Shown in pieces: positions 1-10,807 of a DNA stretch of 53,128 nt. Under the pieces are notes generated by a model, which saw nothing but the letters and a program-made list of their open reading frames with translations, did no database searches and was not told where the DNA came from. This stretch comes from Phoronis australis (Eukaryota > Phoronida > Phoronidae). The stretch is taken from the NCBI GenBank assembly GCA_002633005.1, contig NMRA01000502.1, positions 268,353 to 321,480 on the forward strand. Direction: 5' to 3'. Numbering within the stretch: position 1 is the stretch's first letter; every line of letters begins with the position of its first letter. The translations under genes were made by a program, and so were the position numbers.

Positions 1-990
1 TTTGATTTGTGCCTCGTCTTTGCATTTTGTTTAAACCTACACGAGTGTACTTCTATGTATTTGCAGTTCGTTTTGTTTCTGTAAAAGTGGCCAACGGACT
101 ATTTGCATTGAATAAATCACTTAATGCGTTGTGGAGGGATACGAACTGTTTTTAATGAGCCGTGTTAACACTCACCATCACCACCCGAGACTTCATAGGC
201 ACCAAGCCCAAAAAACTTTTGAGCTCTCGAGTAAAAATTCCAGCGTTAGGCCTACCAGTCTTAGTTGTTTATCCATGACTCGCATACTCTTTAAGCACGA
301 AACCGTTGCTATATAAAGTATTTGATAGCGTCTTGCCCTCCAAATTTTCTGCACGCTTCCGTCATTTCAGAATGGGTAAAGGATTTTCAAAATGGGAAGC
401 TGTAACATCTATTCGTCCTAGTAGCACAGATTTTGTAGTACATGTATGCACAGTGAATTTCACTGTGTACTAAAAATGGGAAAATGAGGCGTGTTTAGAT
501 AAACTTTTCTACCAGGCAAACATCCGACTATACTTTGATTATGCATTATCAGATTCCTGGAACTAAACGCCCACCCAATATTTTTAAAAAAATTCACTTT
601 TAAACGTTCATTCTTGTTTATATACTCACCTCACTGAACTTATTACTTTCGCCCATGTGCTAATAGTGAACACCCAACTACGAAGAATTTCAGTTTCCAA
701 AACCCATACAACTTGCTTGCCTCCAACTAACTTATAAACGGTGTAAATTGCCTACGTTTAGGCGATTTTGGTTAGTTGACGTTAACTGTATCACAGTTGC
801 CAGGACCTCTTGGCACAATGTCAGCGAGGGATTTGTTTTTTTGGGCAACTTAAGACTGTTTTAATCACAACTTTTGTTACAAACTCGTTGCACAAAATAT
901 AAAACGTACAATAAGCATTACAAGGAGGAGCATGTTCGCGCGCGAAGGGTACGGACCACAAACAAGTGTTTAACATTAAGGTTTAGTCGG
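1..990. other. No recognised feature
   Basis: AT-rich; open frames are short and lack good starts or splice support. I see nothing that I can name. Confidence 0.5.
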
Positions 991-991
991 A

Positions 992-1060
992 AGCGTGGTG
1001 GCGCAATGGAAGAGTGCGCGTTCTCTGATCAAGAGGTCGTAAGTTCGAGACCATCTAATT
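992..1060 (+). repeat. tRNA-like relic
   Basis: TGGCGCAATGG (999-1009) and AGTTCGAGACC (1042-1052) match pol III A and B boxes at suitable spacing, and GCGC/GCGC can form a D stem. The acceptor and T stems do not pair, so it is a tRNA pseudogene or SINE head, not a tRNA gene. Confidence 0.45.
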
Positions 1061-1439
1061 TATGACTTTCCATTTTTAAATCACAAGCGGCCATACCGCG
1101 GTTAAACTGTTTAAATGCTTCAAAACAAGAATTGCTAATTAGTTTATATAAAAAATCTTCTGTCAGGAAAGATGTTAATAATCACAGAGTGTTATCATAT
1201 AGAATAAATCATTTGAGTATGTGTCATGACCACATAAACCATGTACCTGCTTGTGTATTTGTTCGCGATTTGGACAATTAAGATTCGTAAAGCAGGTGAA
1301 AGTCTAGAATCAAGTTCGTTTTTTAACCCGGACAACTTGTCGAGCTAAAAACTTGCCGTGCAGCGACGTCGGATTCTAGAATACGATCTGGGTCGTGGGA
1401 TTTCGCAGCGCTAGTCGCACATATCAACCTGGCCAAGGA

Positions 1440-1552
1440 TATTGTTACTTGTACTCCAAAAATCAAGGTAAATAGCTTGTTTTTAGAGGCAAAAACAAAA
1501 CTTCCCCTGGGCGGAAGGGGAAAAACCCCCTCCCTACCTCCCCTCATTCGTC
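1440..1552 (-). repeat. SINE-like dispersed repeat, minus copy
   Basis: On the minus strand it reads a G-rich GGGAGGTAGGGAGGGGG, CCTTCCGCCC, then TTTTTGCCTCTAAAAACAAG and CCTTGATTTTTGGAGTA. The copy at 51014-51126 on the plus strand has the same order. Confidence 0.65.
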
Positions 1553-4494
1553 AATACGAGCCTCTATACCAAGCGCACTTTACGCGCTTTACGTGCGATT
1601 GTCTACGAGACAAAATGTTGGGCCCTCTTATGAGATCCTAGATCCGCAACTGTTTCTGCTAAAAACTTGATGTAACGAGAGCACCGTTAGACCACAAGCT
1701 GTCACAAATACATTGTCACAATCCGTCATACTGCGACAGTTTGAGCAGACCCTCCGAGCACTAACTGTCGCAACTTTGGTTCCGACAAATTGTAGTTCCT
1801 TCCAGTTTTCTGTATATCAATTTGACCTCAGGCACCTGTGGAAGCAGCAAGATGGCGCAACCTGTCACGCATCTAGTCAACCCATGGATAATACAAATAC
1901 CGCGTCCCAATTAGCTGTCCCCTCCAGACACGCAGGTCCACTTGTATGCATTTTGTAAAGATAGTTCCTAGCACTGTCAAAAACAACAAACAACATCCAT
2001 AAAAATTGCTATCATACCAGCTTAAATGTGTGTAAGGTAAACGGATGAAGAGCAAGTGAATGGTCAAACGATTTTTTGTTTGTTTGGTGACACCGAAAGC
2101 TTCAACAGGCTGAATAGAGCCCTCTATTTTACATGTAGGTAGTACCCAGATTTTTATCAATTAAAGCCAGCGAACAAAACAACGTTTTTGTGTAACTTGC
2201 AATGGTGTTATCTTTAGTCTCTAAACCCGACCTCCATCACACAATAGCCTACTTTTGATTTAGATCACTTACCGAAATAGAATGGCTATCAACTCTTTCT
2301 TAATGACATTGGAGCTGAGTTAGGGCTTCGTATGAACTGAAAATTTGCTATTTGTTCAGACTAAGCTGATGAAAATTCTGGTCTCTCCGTGACTTGAAAA
2401 TTTTTCAGAGCTTGGTCAGATGAAATGTTGAACTGCGTATCGTCTAGGGTCGGTATTATGATTTTATGGCACCAAGGATGGTCCCGGAGCCTGGTTTTGC
2501 CCTGTTTTGCTCAACTATTTCTCCAGATGCCTGGGTATAGTGTTCGTCAGGATTTTAAATGCCAGCTTCTTCTTTTCTCTGCAGTGCCGCCGGAGTTTGA
2601 GCTTTAAATTTAATGCAGGCCTTTCTTTCTGCTAAACTCGCGTGGATTTTGAAAATGTTGACGCATTTTTATACAAACGACAATCTCAAGAAAATAAATT
2701 TCTCGTTGGCAGTAATTTATATTTTTTTTATCTCTTTCCTCAAATACTTGCGCGTATTCTGTTTCCAGATGATTAGATTTGATGCGAATGGTCTAGTCCC
2801 GCTATGGTGTCGACCGGAATACGCAAACGGTAGGGTTCGTCAACCCAAGTAAAATCCACGATTATCTCACGACCTGTTGAGGGTTTTCGTTCTTTTTCGT
2901 AGTACAAAACGAGCCCTATGACGACATGGAAAATGTTTTGACCGATTTTATGAGTATAAAAGGCTTAATTCAAATGTCATTTTCAGCCTGTTGAACAGGA
3001 CGAGGTGCACCTTTAAGGTTCTGTTTGGCCTTCGAAAAATAGCCAAATTTGGCAAACTTCGGAACATCATTTCTCAGAAACGGCTGATCGTATTCATAGG
3101 AAAATTTCATATGCCATGCTCTATGAACTGCTTTCTGAAATACATATAGGATTTTTTCTAAAATTTTCAGTTTTGAATGAAGGACTGTCAAAATTAGGAC
3201 TTTAATGGTTTCAATGAAAGCACGAAATTTTTGCATAAAACGAAAACGAAGTAATTTAGAAGACTGTAACAACATTTTTTAGATTTCAGCTTGACCGTTT
3301 ATATCGAACGAAATTCGGTCATGTTATTGATGGTCGTAGATTTTTTTGTTTAAAGTTGTTATGAATCCTCATGGCTGAGGTTATTTAAGTGCTAGTTTAA
3401 TTATTTTCTGTGACGTACCACTGTCCAAGCAAAACAATTTATGTTACATAACCATTCCGGACATCCTTGCGTTTTGTTTGCTCACTGACCAATGCCTGCT
3501 CATAGCGAAACCCTATATGCTAGACAGTGGTACAGACTCCATTCGTTTTTATGATTTGGATGAAATCCCAGGGTCTTTCAATATTGTCGTTGTTTTGCAC
3601 TCACAACCCACACATATTTCTATTCACTTTATATATTGTAGATAGAGTTAATAAACTTTGTGTGTCAGAAGTAAGTCAACGACTGTAAGTGTTTGTTTTT
3701 ACGCTTTTCTCCATCAACTTGCTGCTGCTGCCTTATTTGCCAACTATCTATTTACCGTTCAACCAAGAACCGGGTAATCCAACTACATGTATACTACCAC
3801 GAACTATTCCACAAAATACATGATAACGTGATTCAAATAATAGCAGATTGGTCAAAAATCAAATTCTACAGACTTTCTAAGTTCAGAAAACATACGTTTA
3901 CAGAGTTAAAATCTAGAATTTGGTACACGGACAAGTTAATAAGGTCCTAATAAACGTTAAACGCGGAACCACAATTGAAGCTGCACATGCAACATTTCTA
4001 TATCATCTTGTAGTATGCAGAGCTGAAATGGGTTGGATCGTGCGCTAAACGATGATTCTGATACGCATATGAAGTGTTGCTCATCTGAAAATTGTCAAGA
4101 TAAGCAAACTTTAGAGACTTCATGACCTTGGCTTCAGCATTATGCTAAGCGATGATGTCATTCTTTGTTGCATTTTTATATTGAGGCGGAACTACTTTCA
4201 TCCACAAAGGCTGTGTTGATGAAGAGAAGTTTGGCGCCTGTCTTTTAACATACCAGAAAACCAAAATAGATTTTCTCTGTAAGCGCTTAAATTAGAATAT
4301 ACTATGTAAGTCGTGAACACCACTGTTAAATACATTAGCTGTTTGAGGTCCTGTTCGCTTTAAATAATCGACAAGGTGCTCTTGTGTTGTGGCATACTCT
4401 TTGGATTGCGACATCCCTGGCGAATTCCACTGATTTGTATTCTAAACTTAGATTTCCTGATTTTTTGCACATTCTCCATTGCGAATTACATTGT
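1553..4494. other. No recognised gene
   Basis: AT-rich stretch. The longest open frames (for example 2970-3275 minus, 101 codons) show no known motif and no splice support. Confidence 0.5.
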
Positions 4495-5007
4495 TCATCC
4501 ACTGCAGCCGGTACAACGCGGGTGTTCTCTGCCATGTATAAGAGGCCCCTCTCTTCTGACGTTTGGTGGCTGCCATTTTAATGAGTTCTCAACCGTAAGA
4601 TATTTGCCAAGTGAACACTGTCCACCAGAATTCAATACAAGATCACCACATTGAAACTTCACACGTAGGGCACCATGAGGTCTGACAGTGTTTGAATAAC
4701 CCAGCAATACAATTCTTGACATGGGGTAATTTATTAAAGGAGTCCTAGTTTTGGGTAAAACACAGCTGTGAGGTATCCTTAATATTTTGTTTCGCGTCAT
4801 CCACTGCCCGCTTGACGTCGCTTCTTCTACTGTCTTGCATGTATCCGTAACTGCCGATCGGTTGAAGTAAAACGAAGAATTGATCCGTAACATTAACGGC
4901 TTTAGTCTAAAGGTGCGATCGACTTTATAAGAAAAGTAAGATATTGTCAACCATATAAGTAAGCTGCAAGACACAAAGATAGTTTTGGTTCTTTCCATGG
5001 CGGCCAT
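4495..5007 (-). CDS. Putative type II membrane protein, 5' exon or fragment
   Basis: Begins with ATGGCGGCCATGG, a good eukaryotic start context. The protein opens MAAMERTKTIFVSCSLLIW: a short basic head, then about 18 hydrophobic residues (10-27), the layout of a Golgi signal anchor. The lumenal part contains N-glycosylation sequons (NSS, NRS) and paired Cys around LRVKFQCGDLVLNSGG. After about residue 150 (PPNVRREGPL) the reading becomes less protein-like, and another frame stays open downstream to 4335. The true exon end or a frameshift therefore probably lies near 4530-4580; I found no strong donor. Family not recognised; a glycosyltransferase-like or other lumenal enzyme is possible. Confidence 0.45.
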   Translation of the reverse strand: MAAMERTKTIFVSCSLLIWLTISYFSYKVDRTFRLKPLMLRINSSFYFNRSAVTDTCKTVEEATSSGQWMTRNKILRIPHSCVLPKTRTPLINYPMSRIVLLGYSNTVRPHGALRVKFQCGDLVLNSGGQCSLGKYLTVENSLKWQPPNVRREGPLIHGREHPRCTGCSG

Positions 5008-5094
5008 TTGTTACTCCCATGGATTTCACTGAGCAATCTGAAAAAGTGCAATTAAACCAAACTTACAGGGATCCAGTAGTAAGGTTTTGAATAG

Positions 5095-6010
5095 TCTCAA
5101 GTGGCCCAAACTGTCTACTTGACGCAATCTTCACATGATCACATTTACTTTCAAGGTAATAAACAATGTCAACAACGTGTCTGTCAAAAAATATTTGATC
5201 TATATACTAGACAAGGCCATCGTAGTGATTTGAGATCCTCCACCCCATATGCAATTCCTCAGTCGTTCAGTCGGGCATTCAGAAGTTCTACAGTCATGAT
5301 GTGCATCAACAACTGGAATTCTCTTCCAGTCTCTGTTAAGGAAAGCAACTCTTTTACGAGTATAAAAAATAATTTTAGAACTGTTTTTCATAATTTTGAT
5401 AACTCAACACCCTTGACTCAATTTTCCTTTACCCGTGATAACGAAATGGCATTGTACAGATCAAGATGACTCTGACAAGTTCAGGCACAACTTTAGTAAT
5501 GTCTCTCCAAACTGTAAATGTGGTGACCATCAATCTTATCCTCATATTTTCTTCAAATGTGCCCTCATCGAATCCCTGAGAGACTCACTCTTTCGTGCAC
5601 TCAATGATAACCAATCAATTGTCAACGCTCTCAATTCTTGTAATAATATCCCTACTAGAGTTACATTATTACTGAATGGTAGTCCTAACCTTGACTTCGT
5701 TCTCAACGAATTCCTCCTAAGCAATGTTAGTAAATTTTTATGTACAGTTTATCAATATTGTTGCATCTGATTTCCCTACATGAATCTGTACATATTTTTG
5801 TTTTTATATCTCTGTAATTGCATATCTAAGTATTGGAATACTTATTTTAGATACTACTTAATTGTATATACCTCTATGTATATTAGTTTCACTTATGAAT
5901 TGTTAACAACACAGATATAATGCTTCGCGGTTTCTGGGTTTGTTATTATTTCTTTGTATGTTCTGTGTATTCTTCAATAAATATATATCACTTAAAAAAA
6001 ACAAAAACAT
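5095..6010 (+). mobile_element. 3' end of a non-LTR retrotransposon
   Basis: The frame from 5101 reads SDLRSSTPYAIPQSFSRAF, then NNWNSLPVSVKESNSFTSI, the typical C-terminal signature of LINE polyproteins. After a frameshift near 5450-5470 a second frame carries a CxC...H...C pattern (CKCGDHQSYPHIFFKC), as in the terminal zinc-binding tails of some LINE proteins, and stops at 5768. An AT-rich 3' region follows, with AATAAA at 5979 and an A-rich tail to about 6010. It is 5' truncated and sits next to the start of the 4495-5007 exon. Confidence 0.7.
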
Positions 6011-6177
6011 CTTCACCGTTCCAAACAAGTGAATCAATGCCTCACGACACAATCTAATGAATTAACAAATAAAACTGACAATACTAAATTTTTAACTATA
6101 ATCAAGACAGTTGCTTACCACTCATTGTTATCCTTGAATTCTTTTCGCGAAACAAAAAATCCAATGAAACTGAATAT

Positions 6178-6357
6178 TAAAGGAGAAGGCAACCTTTTTG
6201 CGTGTCATTTTTAGTAAAAATACGGTTCGTTGATTATCCCAGACATACGTTTCAGTTAATTACGGCTTCCCCCAATTTTACTGATTAGGCGTGCCCTACT
6301 CCGGCGGTGACGTTTAGGGGGTTAGGAATTTACCGTCATTTTATTTCTGCGTTCGAG
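6178..6357 (+). repeat. AAAGGAGAAGGCAACC dispersed repeat, copy 1
   Basis: Shares order and sequence with 37728-37925: AAAGG(A/C)GAAGGCAACC, GGTTCGTTGATTATCCCAG, TTAATTAC(G/A)GCTT and GTGACGTTT. The flanks are unrelated, so it is a transposed repeat. Confidence 0.7.
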
Positions 6358-8371
6358 TTTACTGTTCCACTGTCATTTTCGTACTGATTTCCAAAAACTT
6401 TTGTCATCACTTCCCATCGAGTATTCTACGACAAGCTAGGTTGTTAGAAAACTCAATTACGATGGACTTATGGATTGCTTAGTTTGTAACAGCCTAGAAA
6501 TACGGGAGTCCGCGACCCATATTAAGTCGGTGGGCCAGATCTCATAGCGTTCATCCTTGTGAGTACTTTCGGGGGGGGGCAACCTAGTTTTTTCTATGTC
6601 GCTAGCTAATGTACCTATAAATCAAATTCCAAAAAGTTCCCACGTCTACACTCGCACATTTTTTTAGAAAAAGGTGTTTTTGTTGCACAAAATGTTATGC
6701 ACATTTCTGCCACTTGGTGGTGCTTTTCTATTGAATTGACCAATCAGAGAGCGAGATTGTATTGTTGTGCTTAGTTACTTCAATATGGCAGCTCCCATGG
6801 AGTGTGATGCCTGTATAATTCAAGGTTTATCAAACAGTACAAAATTGTGATGCTAGAGCCTGAAGAAGCTTAGAGAAGCTTCCTGACGAAAGCTGATGGA
6901 CTGTGGAATTCTGTAGATCAGTAGATCAAAAAGAAGAAGAGGTGTCACAACGTTTGTGCAGAAAACCACTGCATGTCTTGGTATAGCCTATACGGTATAC
7001 TGTTGTAGAAGACCAAGTGTCAGACCAAAAATTGAAAGGACATAGAAAGGCATAGCAACGTTTCAAGACACCAGCAGTAGTACTAAAGCTGAAGTTTCTA
7101 AAAGTGATACAGATGTTACCCAAAATTTCCTAAGAAAATCAATCTGAAACACCCAATTAACCTGAAACATGAGTGCATCGTTTGGTAGCAGGAAAAGTAT
7201 ATTATAGATCACAGTTCAAGAAAGAGAAAGAAGTAACTACTTCATAGCTTTGAAAAACAGGTACGTGTTTTTGAAAGGTACATCTTGGTGTTTTCCAAGA
7301 GCGTTTCAGTATTATAACCAGTTGTTTTTTTAAAACTTGTTCAGCCCCTTGGCTGCCTAGGCCTTAGACAATACCGCTGACCCAGTAGAGACGGTGATCA
7401 TACCATAGGTACTCCATATGCCGAATGCTTTTCGGCAAATTATGCATCTCACTGGTTAAAACGTAAGTCATGTTCCTATAAGTAAAATAGAAGTACGGGG
7501 TAGAGAGATGCCTCTGAGGAGGCCGTTAATGTTTTTACTTGTTCCCAGTTTAAACAATTACTCCTACAATTCTGTTTTTCGAACACTCCCTTGTTCAGTT
7601 GCCACATCGACACTGCTTGCGCTAAGGGATAAACATATGGCGTTATACAGTGGGTGTGATTTTAAGCACTTTAAGTCAAAAATTTTTGAGAAGGTTAAAT
7701 AGAGTAGATGGTTGCAACCAACATGCCTAAGTGGCCGTCATCCTGGCCCTGCCGTAGTCCTGGGATAGGGGGAACCTCTTCTCAATTTTTTTTGTAAACA
7801 TTAATAACTTAGGTAGCTGCAATGGTAATTAAATTAAAGTGCTTAAGTGGCCAGCGTCCCCGTCGTAATTTGAGGACGGTGGAAGCCACTGTCCATTTCG
7901 TCAAACCTTGATTACCTTAAGTGTAAATCGATTGACTATGGTATGAGCATCTGATTTAAAATATTAAATTCCAATCACTGCACTGGTATATCAGCTGATT
8001 TATTTCCAGTTGCATCAACTAATCTATATATTAGGCGATCAACATTTTTAGGCGACAAATTAGACGGCATGTAAATTTGTTAGGCTGGTGGTGGATCAGT
8101 TCCTGATAAGTCCGTCTGAAAACTTTGCAGGCCAACTCAGTCATAGTTAAATGTTAAATTAGTGTTAACAGTTCGGGTTTTTTTCAATTGGACTTGTACA
8201 GCAAGCAACAGCTCAGTCCAGAGCCCTGAATATGCAAATGAAATTCAAAGATTAAGACTTTGTTTCTTAGAAGCCAAGTACCACAGATCATCATTCTATA
8301 AAAAATAGAAAGACAAAGATTGTGAAGAGTGACGAGTCCACAGTTTTCAAGGTCTTTTTATACAGTTTTGT
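6358..8371. other. Mostly unassigned, one weak exon candidate
   Basis: Apart from the ATG frame at 6784, this holds a G run (6571-6578) and two loosely similar segments near 7725 and 7843 (AAGTGGCC followed by GTCC or TCCTGG and a short purine tract). 6850-7170 looks like decayed coding or repeat sequence. Confidence 0.4.
6784..6849 (+). CDS. Possible short first exon or small ORF
   Basis: An ATG in good context starts MAAPMECDACIIQGLSNSTK and meets a stop at 6847-6849. A CAAG|GTTTAT near 6825 could be a donor, which would make this a first exon for the coding-like segments at 8.4-9.0 kb. The evidence is weak. Confidence 0.2.
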
Positions 8372-8608
8372 TTGGAGTTCATTGAATCAAAGCTTCTAAC
8401 ACATGGAGATGTCATTTGCCTTTCAAAACTAAACCAAGACTTAGAAGCTGTCCTTCGGAAAGCTGGTGTGCATGAAGTTATTTGGACAGGCAGTCTCAGC
8501 TTAAGAAACACTGTTGAAGCTACTCACTGTTGTAGTTTGTGCCCGACTAAGAGATACGAAAGTGAATTGAGGCTAGTGTTCAATAATTCACTTGCTAACT
8601 CTAATTAA
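8372..8608 (+). CDS. Coding-like segment upstream of 8630, unknown product
   Basis: An open frame with no ATG start reads THGDVICLSKLNQDLEAVLR, then GVHEVIWTGSLSLRNTV and a CxxC in HCCSLCPTKRYESELRL, and stops at 8606-8608. It may belong with the 8630 segment, but I found no convincing splice pair. No recognised domain. Confidence 0.25.
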   Translation: MEFIESKLLTHGDVICLSKLNQDLEAVLRKAGVHEVIWTGSLSLRNTVEATHCCSLCPTKRYESELRLVFNNSLANSN

Positions 8609-8629
8609 CACAGCCCATTATAACATTTT

Positions 8630-8971
8630 TTGAAACAAACGTTTGCCCAAATCCTGAAGGACTTAATGTTTGACCCTTCGTTGCCTGCGGGCCAATCGCC
8701 AGTGTACAGTGCTGTTTCCTCTCTAATCGACCATAGTTGGCTCCTTGGCGGTGGAGCTTTGCAGTTAAAATGTATGGCAATGCCCCCAGCTCCATTGACA
8801 GTACAAAACGATGAATGCTGCAAGTGTAAAAAGAACATGTGTGCTGGGAAACTGAGTTTGTGTGGCAATGCTGAGTCAAACTGTGCAGAAATGTGCAGCT
8901 CTGACAACTGTAGTAACATCAGCAACACTGACTGCATAACATTGGATATTTCTTTGACAAGTCAACCCTAA
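8630..8971 (+). CDS. Coding-like segment, unknown product
   Basis: An open frame with protein-like composition and no ATG at its left edge, so probably an internal or last exon: QTFAQILKDLMFDPSLPAGQ, then a Cys-rich part (ECCKCKKNMCAG, CGNAESNCAEMCSSDNCSN) and a stop after SLTSQP. The Cys spacing suggests disulfides or metal binding, but I match no family. Its last 65 bases recur after the N at 10807 as part of the duplicated block. Confidence 0.35.
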   Translation: MKQTFAQILKDLMFDPSLPAGQSPVYSAVSSLIDHSWLLGGGALQLKCMAMPPAPLTVQNDECCKCKKNMCAGKLSLCGNAESNCAEMCSSDNCSNISNTDCITLDISLTSQP

Positions 8972-9167
8972 ATAGACCTCCAGCCCCATTTTTCGTGTTT
9001 TTTGTATTAAAAAGTGAATTTTATTTGTTGATTAAGTCATAGAAACTACGTACTTTGATCATTGTCATGTATTTGTCTCATACTGCTTGATAAACGCTGT
9101 CAGAATAATCTATTATGCCACAATATTAGCGTCAAATGGCAGATACAACCGTGTAATAACCCATAAA

Positions 9168-9189
9168 GTTATCTCACTAGTGAGATAAC
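9168..9189. repeat. 22-bp perfect palindrome
   Basis: GTTATCTCACT followed by its exact reverse complement. It is repeated in copy 2 at 11070-11091 with no change. It could form a cruciform or be a dimeric protein site or transposon end. Confidence 0.85.
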
Positions 9190-9194
9190 GATTT

Positions 9195-9265
9195 GGCGGG
9201 AAACCGAGGACGGAGTCGAACCCGGGACCCTGAAATTGATGGTCGCCGACTTTATACTATGCAGC
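9195..9265 (-). repeat. tRNA-derived SINE head
   Basis: On the minus strand GGTCCCGGGTTCGACTCC matches the pol III B box, preceded by TAGTATAAAGTCGGCGACC, which resembles a degenerate tRNA 5' half with A-box-like bases. The 3' half does not pair as a tRNA should, so it is a SINE or tRNA relic rather than a working tRNA. Copy 2 lies at 11107-11178. Confidence 0.5.
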
Positions 9266-9833
9266 GACTGACGTCATCAAGAGTGAAAATAGAATACTTA
9301 AATGAGCACGCGCAATAATCGCATGTTCAACAAACGGCATTGTACTGTACTTATACGTTACGAAAAATAAGACACAAAATTTCCATAAAAATGACATCTT
9401 AATTCACTGAAAATTTTCTCTCATGTCCTCTTACTTGTAAATCACCGATCTCCAGTTTGAATGCGGGTATCGTGTCGTTAGGATCTTTGACTTGAGAATT
9501 ATATTCAGTTACCAGTGGTAACCTACTTTAGCAGACGATAATTTTCCGGTCGAAGCTAAGCGTGAAAAAAACGTGTTTTAAGCTATAATAGTTGGTAAAC
9601 CTCACTTTATAATTTCAATTTATTTCTATTACATTTAAGTTTTCAATTGGTTTTGAGTAAAAGCATCATTTGACAAAAATAGCCCGGCTTTTCTTGAAAG
9701 GTCACGACCTCCGACCCCGGCCCTCTGACATAGAAAGTAGTTACAAAGCCGTGGAGAGTCAGAAAAGGTAAATCGATTCATTGCAATGTTTCTCGTTTAG
9801 TATGTGGTATAAATAGATTATTACATGTTCTCA

Positions 9834-9906
9834 GCCGTTATCCCCCTCGTGGATTTTGGTGATAATTCTCCAAAATCCACTCGGGCTCTAGATAACGGGG
9901 GATAAC
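9834..9906. repeat. Hairpin, shorter allele
   Basis: The counterpart of the 11737-11821 hairpin, with about 14 bp missing from the left arm. The inner arms around ATTTTGG/CCAAAAT and the outer GTTATCC/GGATAAC remain. Confidence 0.6.
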
Positions 9907-10052
9907 GACTTCGCCATGTAATATTCTATGTTTATTTTCATACAGTCTGTGTGTACATTCACAGAGATCATTCAAATATATTGTTTTTGTACTATAACGT
10001 ACATGTATTTCTGGTGTATTATGCAACCAAGCTATATTTTACACCATTAGTC

Positions 10053-10806
10053 AATGGTTCAGTCATTGAGGCACAAATTTTGCCCAGTATCAAGTGTTAT
10101 TTCTGTTGCCAGACAATGCCAGAATAACCTCATTACAGCATAGATATTAGTAAAAGAGATTCGCGACTCCGTGAAGTCTCGCGGCCTAACGCAAAAGTAC
10201 GTGAGCAGGATTAAAAACTTCCGGTCTCATGGCTAAGCATAGTAACTAAGGTGAACTTTGGTTTTTATTTCACGCACGTCAAGCAAATTTTTGAGTTTGA
10301 AATTAATTTGTTGTGTTTAATGCAAACTAAATCGCGTATGCGAGCCATTCAAGTCGGATTATTGGTACGAAACGTGTCGGAATTAACTTGACAAGTTGTT
10401 GATCGGCCCGCTTGCTGGCACAGTTCAACACACGAATCGAGGAGTTTGGCCCAAAGAAAAGGTTGAGCTAAATGGATAATTCTTTTCACCAGTTGAATTC
10501 TCAGTCATTTACGATGAAATTTAGTTTGCATTTTGTGATTTTGTATGAATTTTGGCTCGACCTAAATGTAGTTTCTCATTCGTCACTACGTCTACAATAC
10601 ATAAGCCATGGTTTACCAACATATCCAAAATTCAGCAAGAGTGAAATTTTGCCATTTTCATGATTTTCAGAAGCTCATATATATTAGCATGAAAAGTGGT
10701 GGAAAATGAAAAGTATGCTACCGAAATATTTTCTTCTTTATATTGATAGCCGTTTCAACAAATGGGGGCATTCATGAATATTTTTAAAAATCGAACTACT
10801 GCAGCA
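10053..10806. other. Single-copy stretch between the block A copies
   Basis: No gene recognised. This 754-bp stretch follows copy 1 but has no counterpart after copy 2. It may be haplotype-specific sequence or a sign that the blocks are a real dispersed repeat. It ends at the single N. Confidence 0.5.
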
Positions 10807-10807
10807 N

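Larger units (their letters stand above)
8907..10052 (+). repeat. Duplicated block A, copy 1
   Basis: About 1.15 kb nearly identical to 10808-11966, with scattered substitutions and small indels. Copy 2 starts exactly after the single N at 10807. It contains the 22-bp palindrome (9168-9189), a tRNA-like segment (9195-9265) and a hairpin (9834-9906). The likeliest cause is allelic sequence kept twice at a contig join. Confidence 0.85.

Noticed and set aside
992-1060. Functional tRNA gene
   Set aside because: A and B boxes are present, but the acceptor and T stems do not pair.
4376-4654. Plus-strand frames opposite the type II membrane exon
   Set aside because: They lie antisense to a better-supported exon and show no domain.
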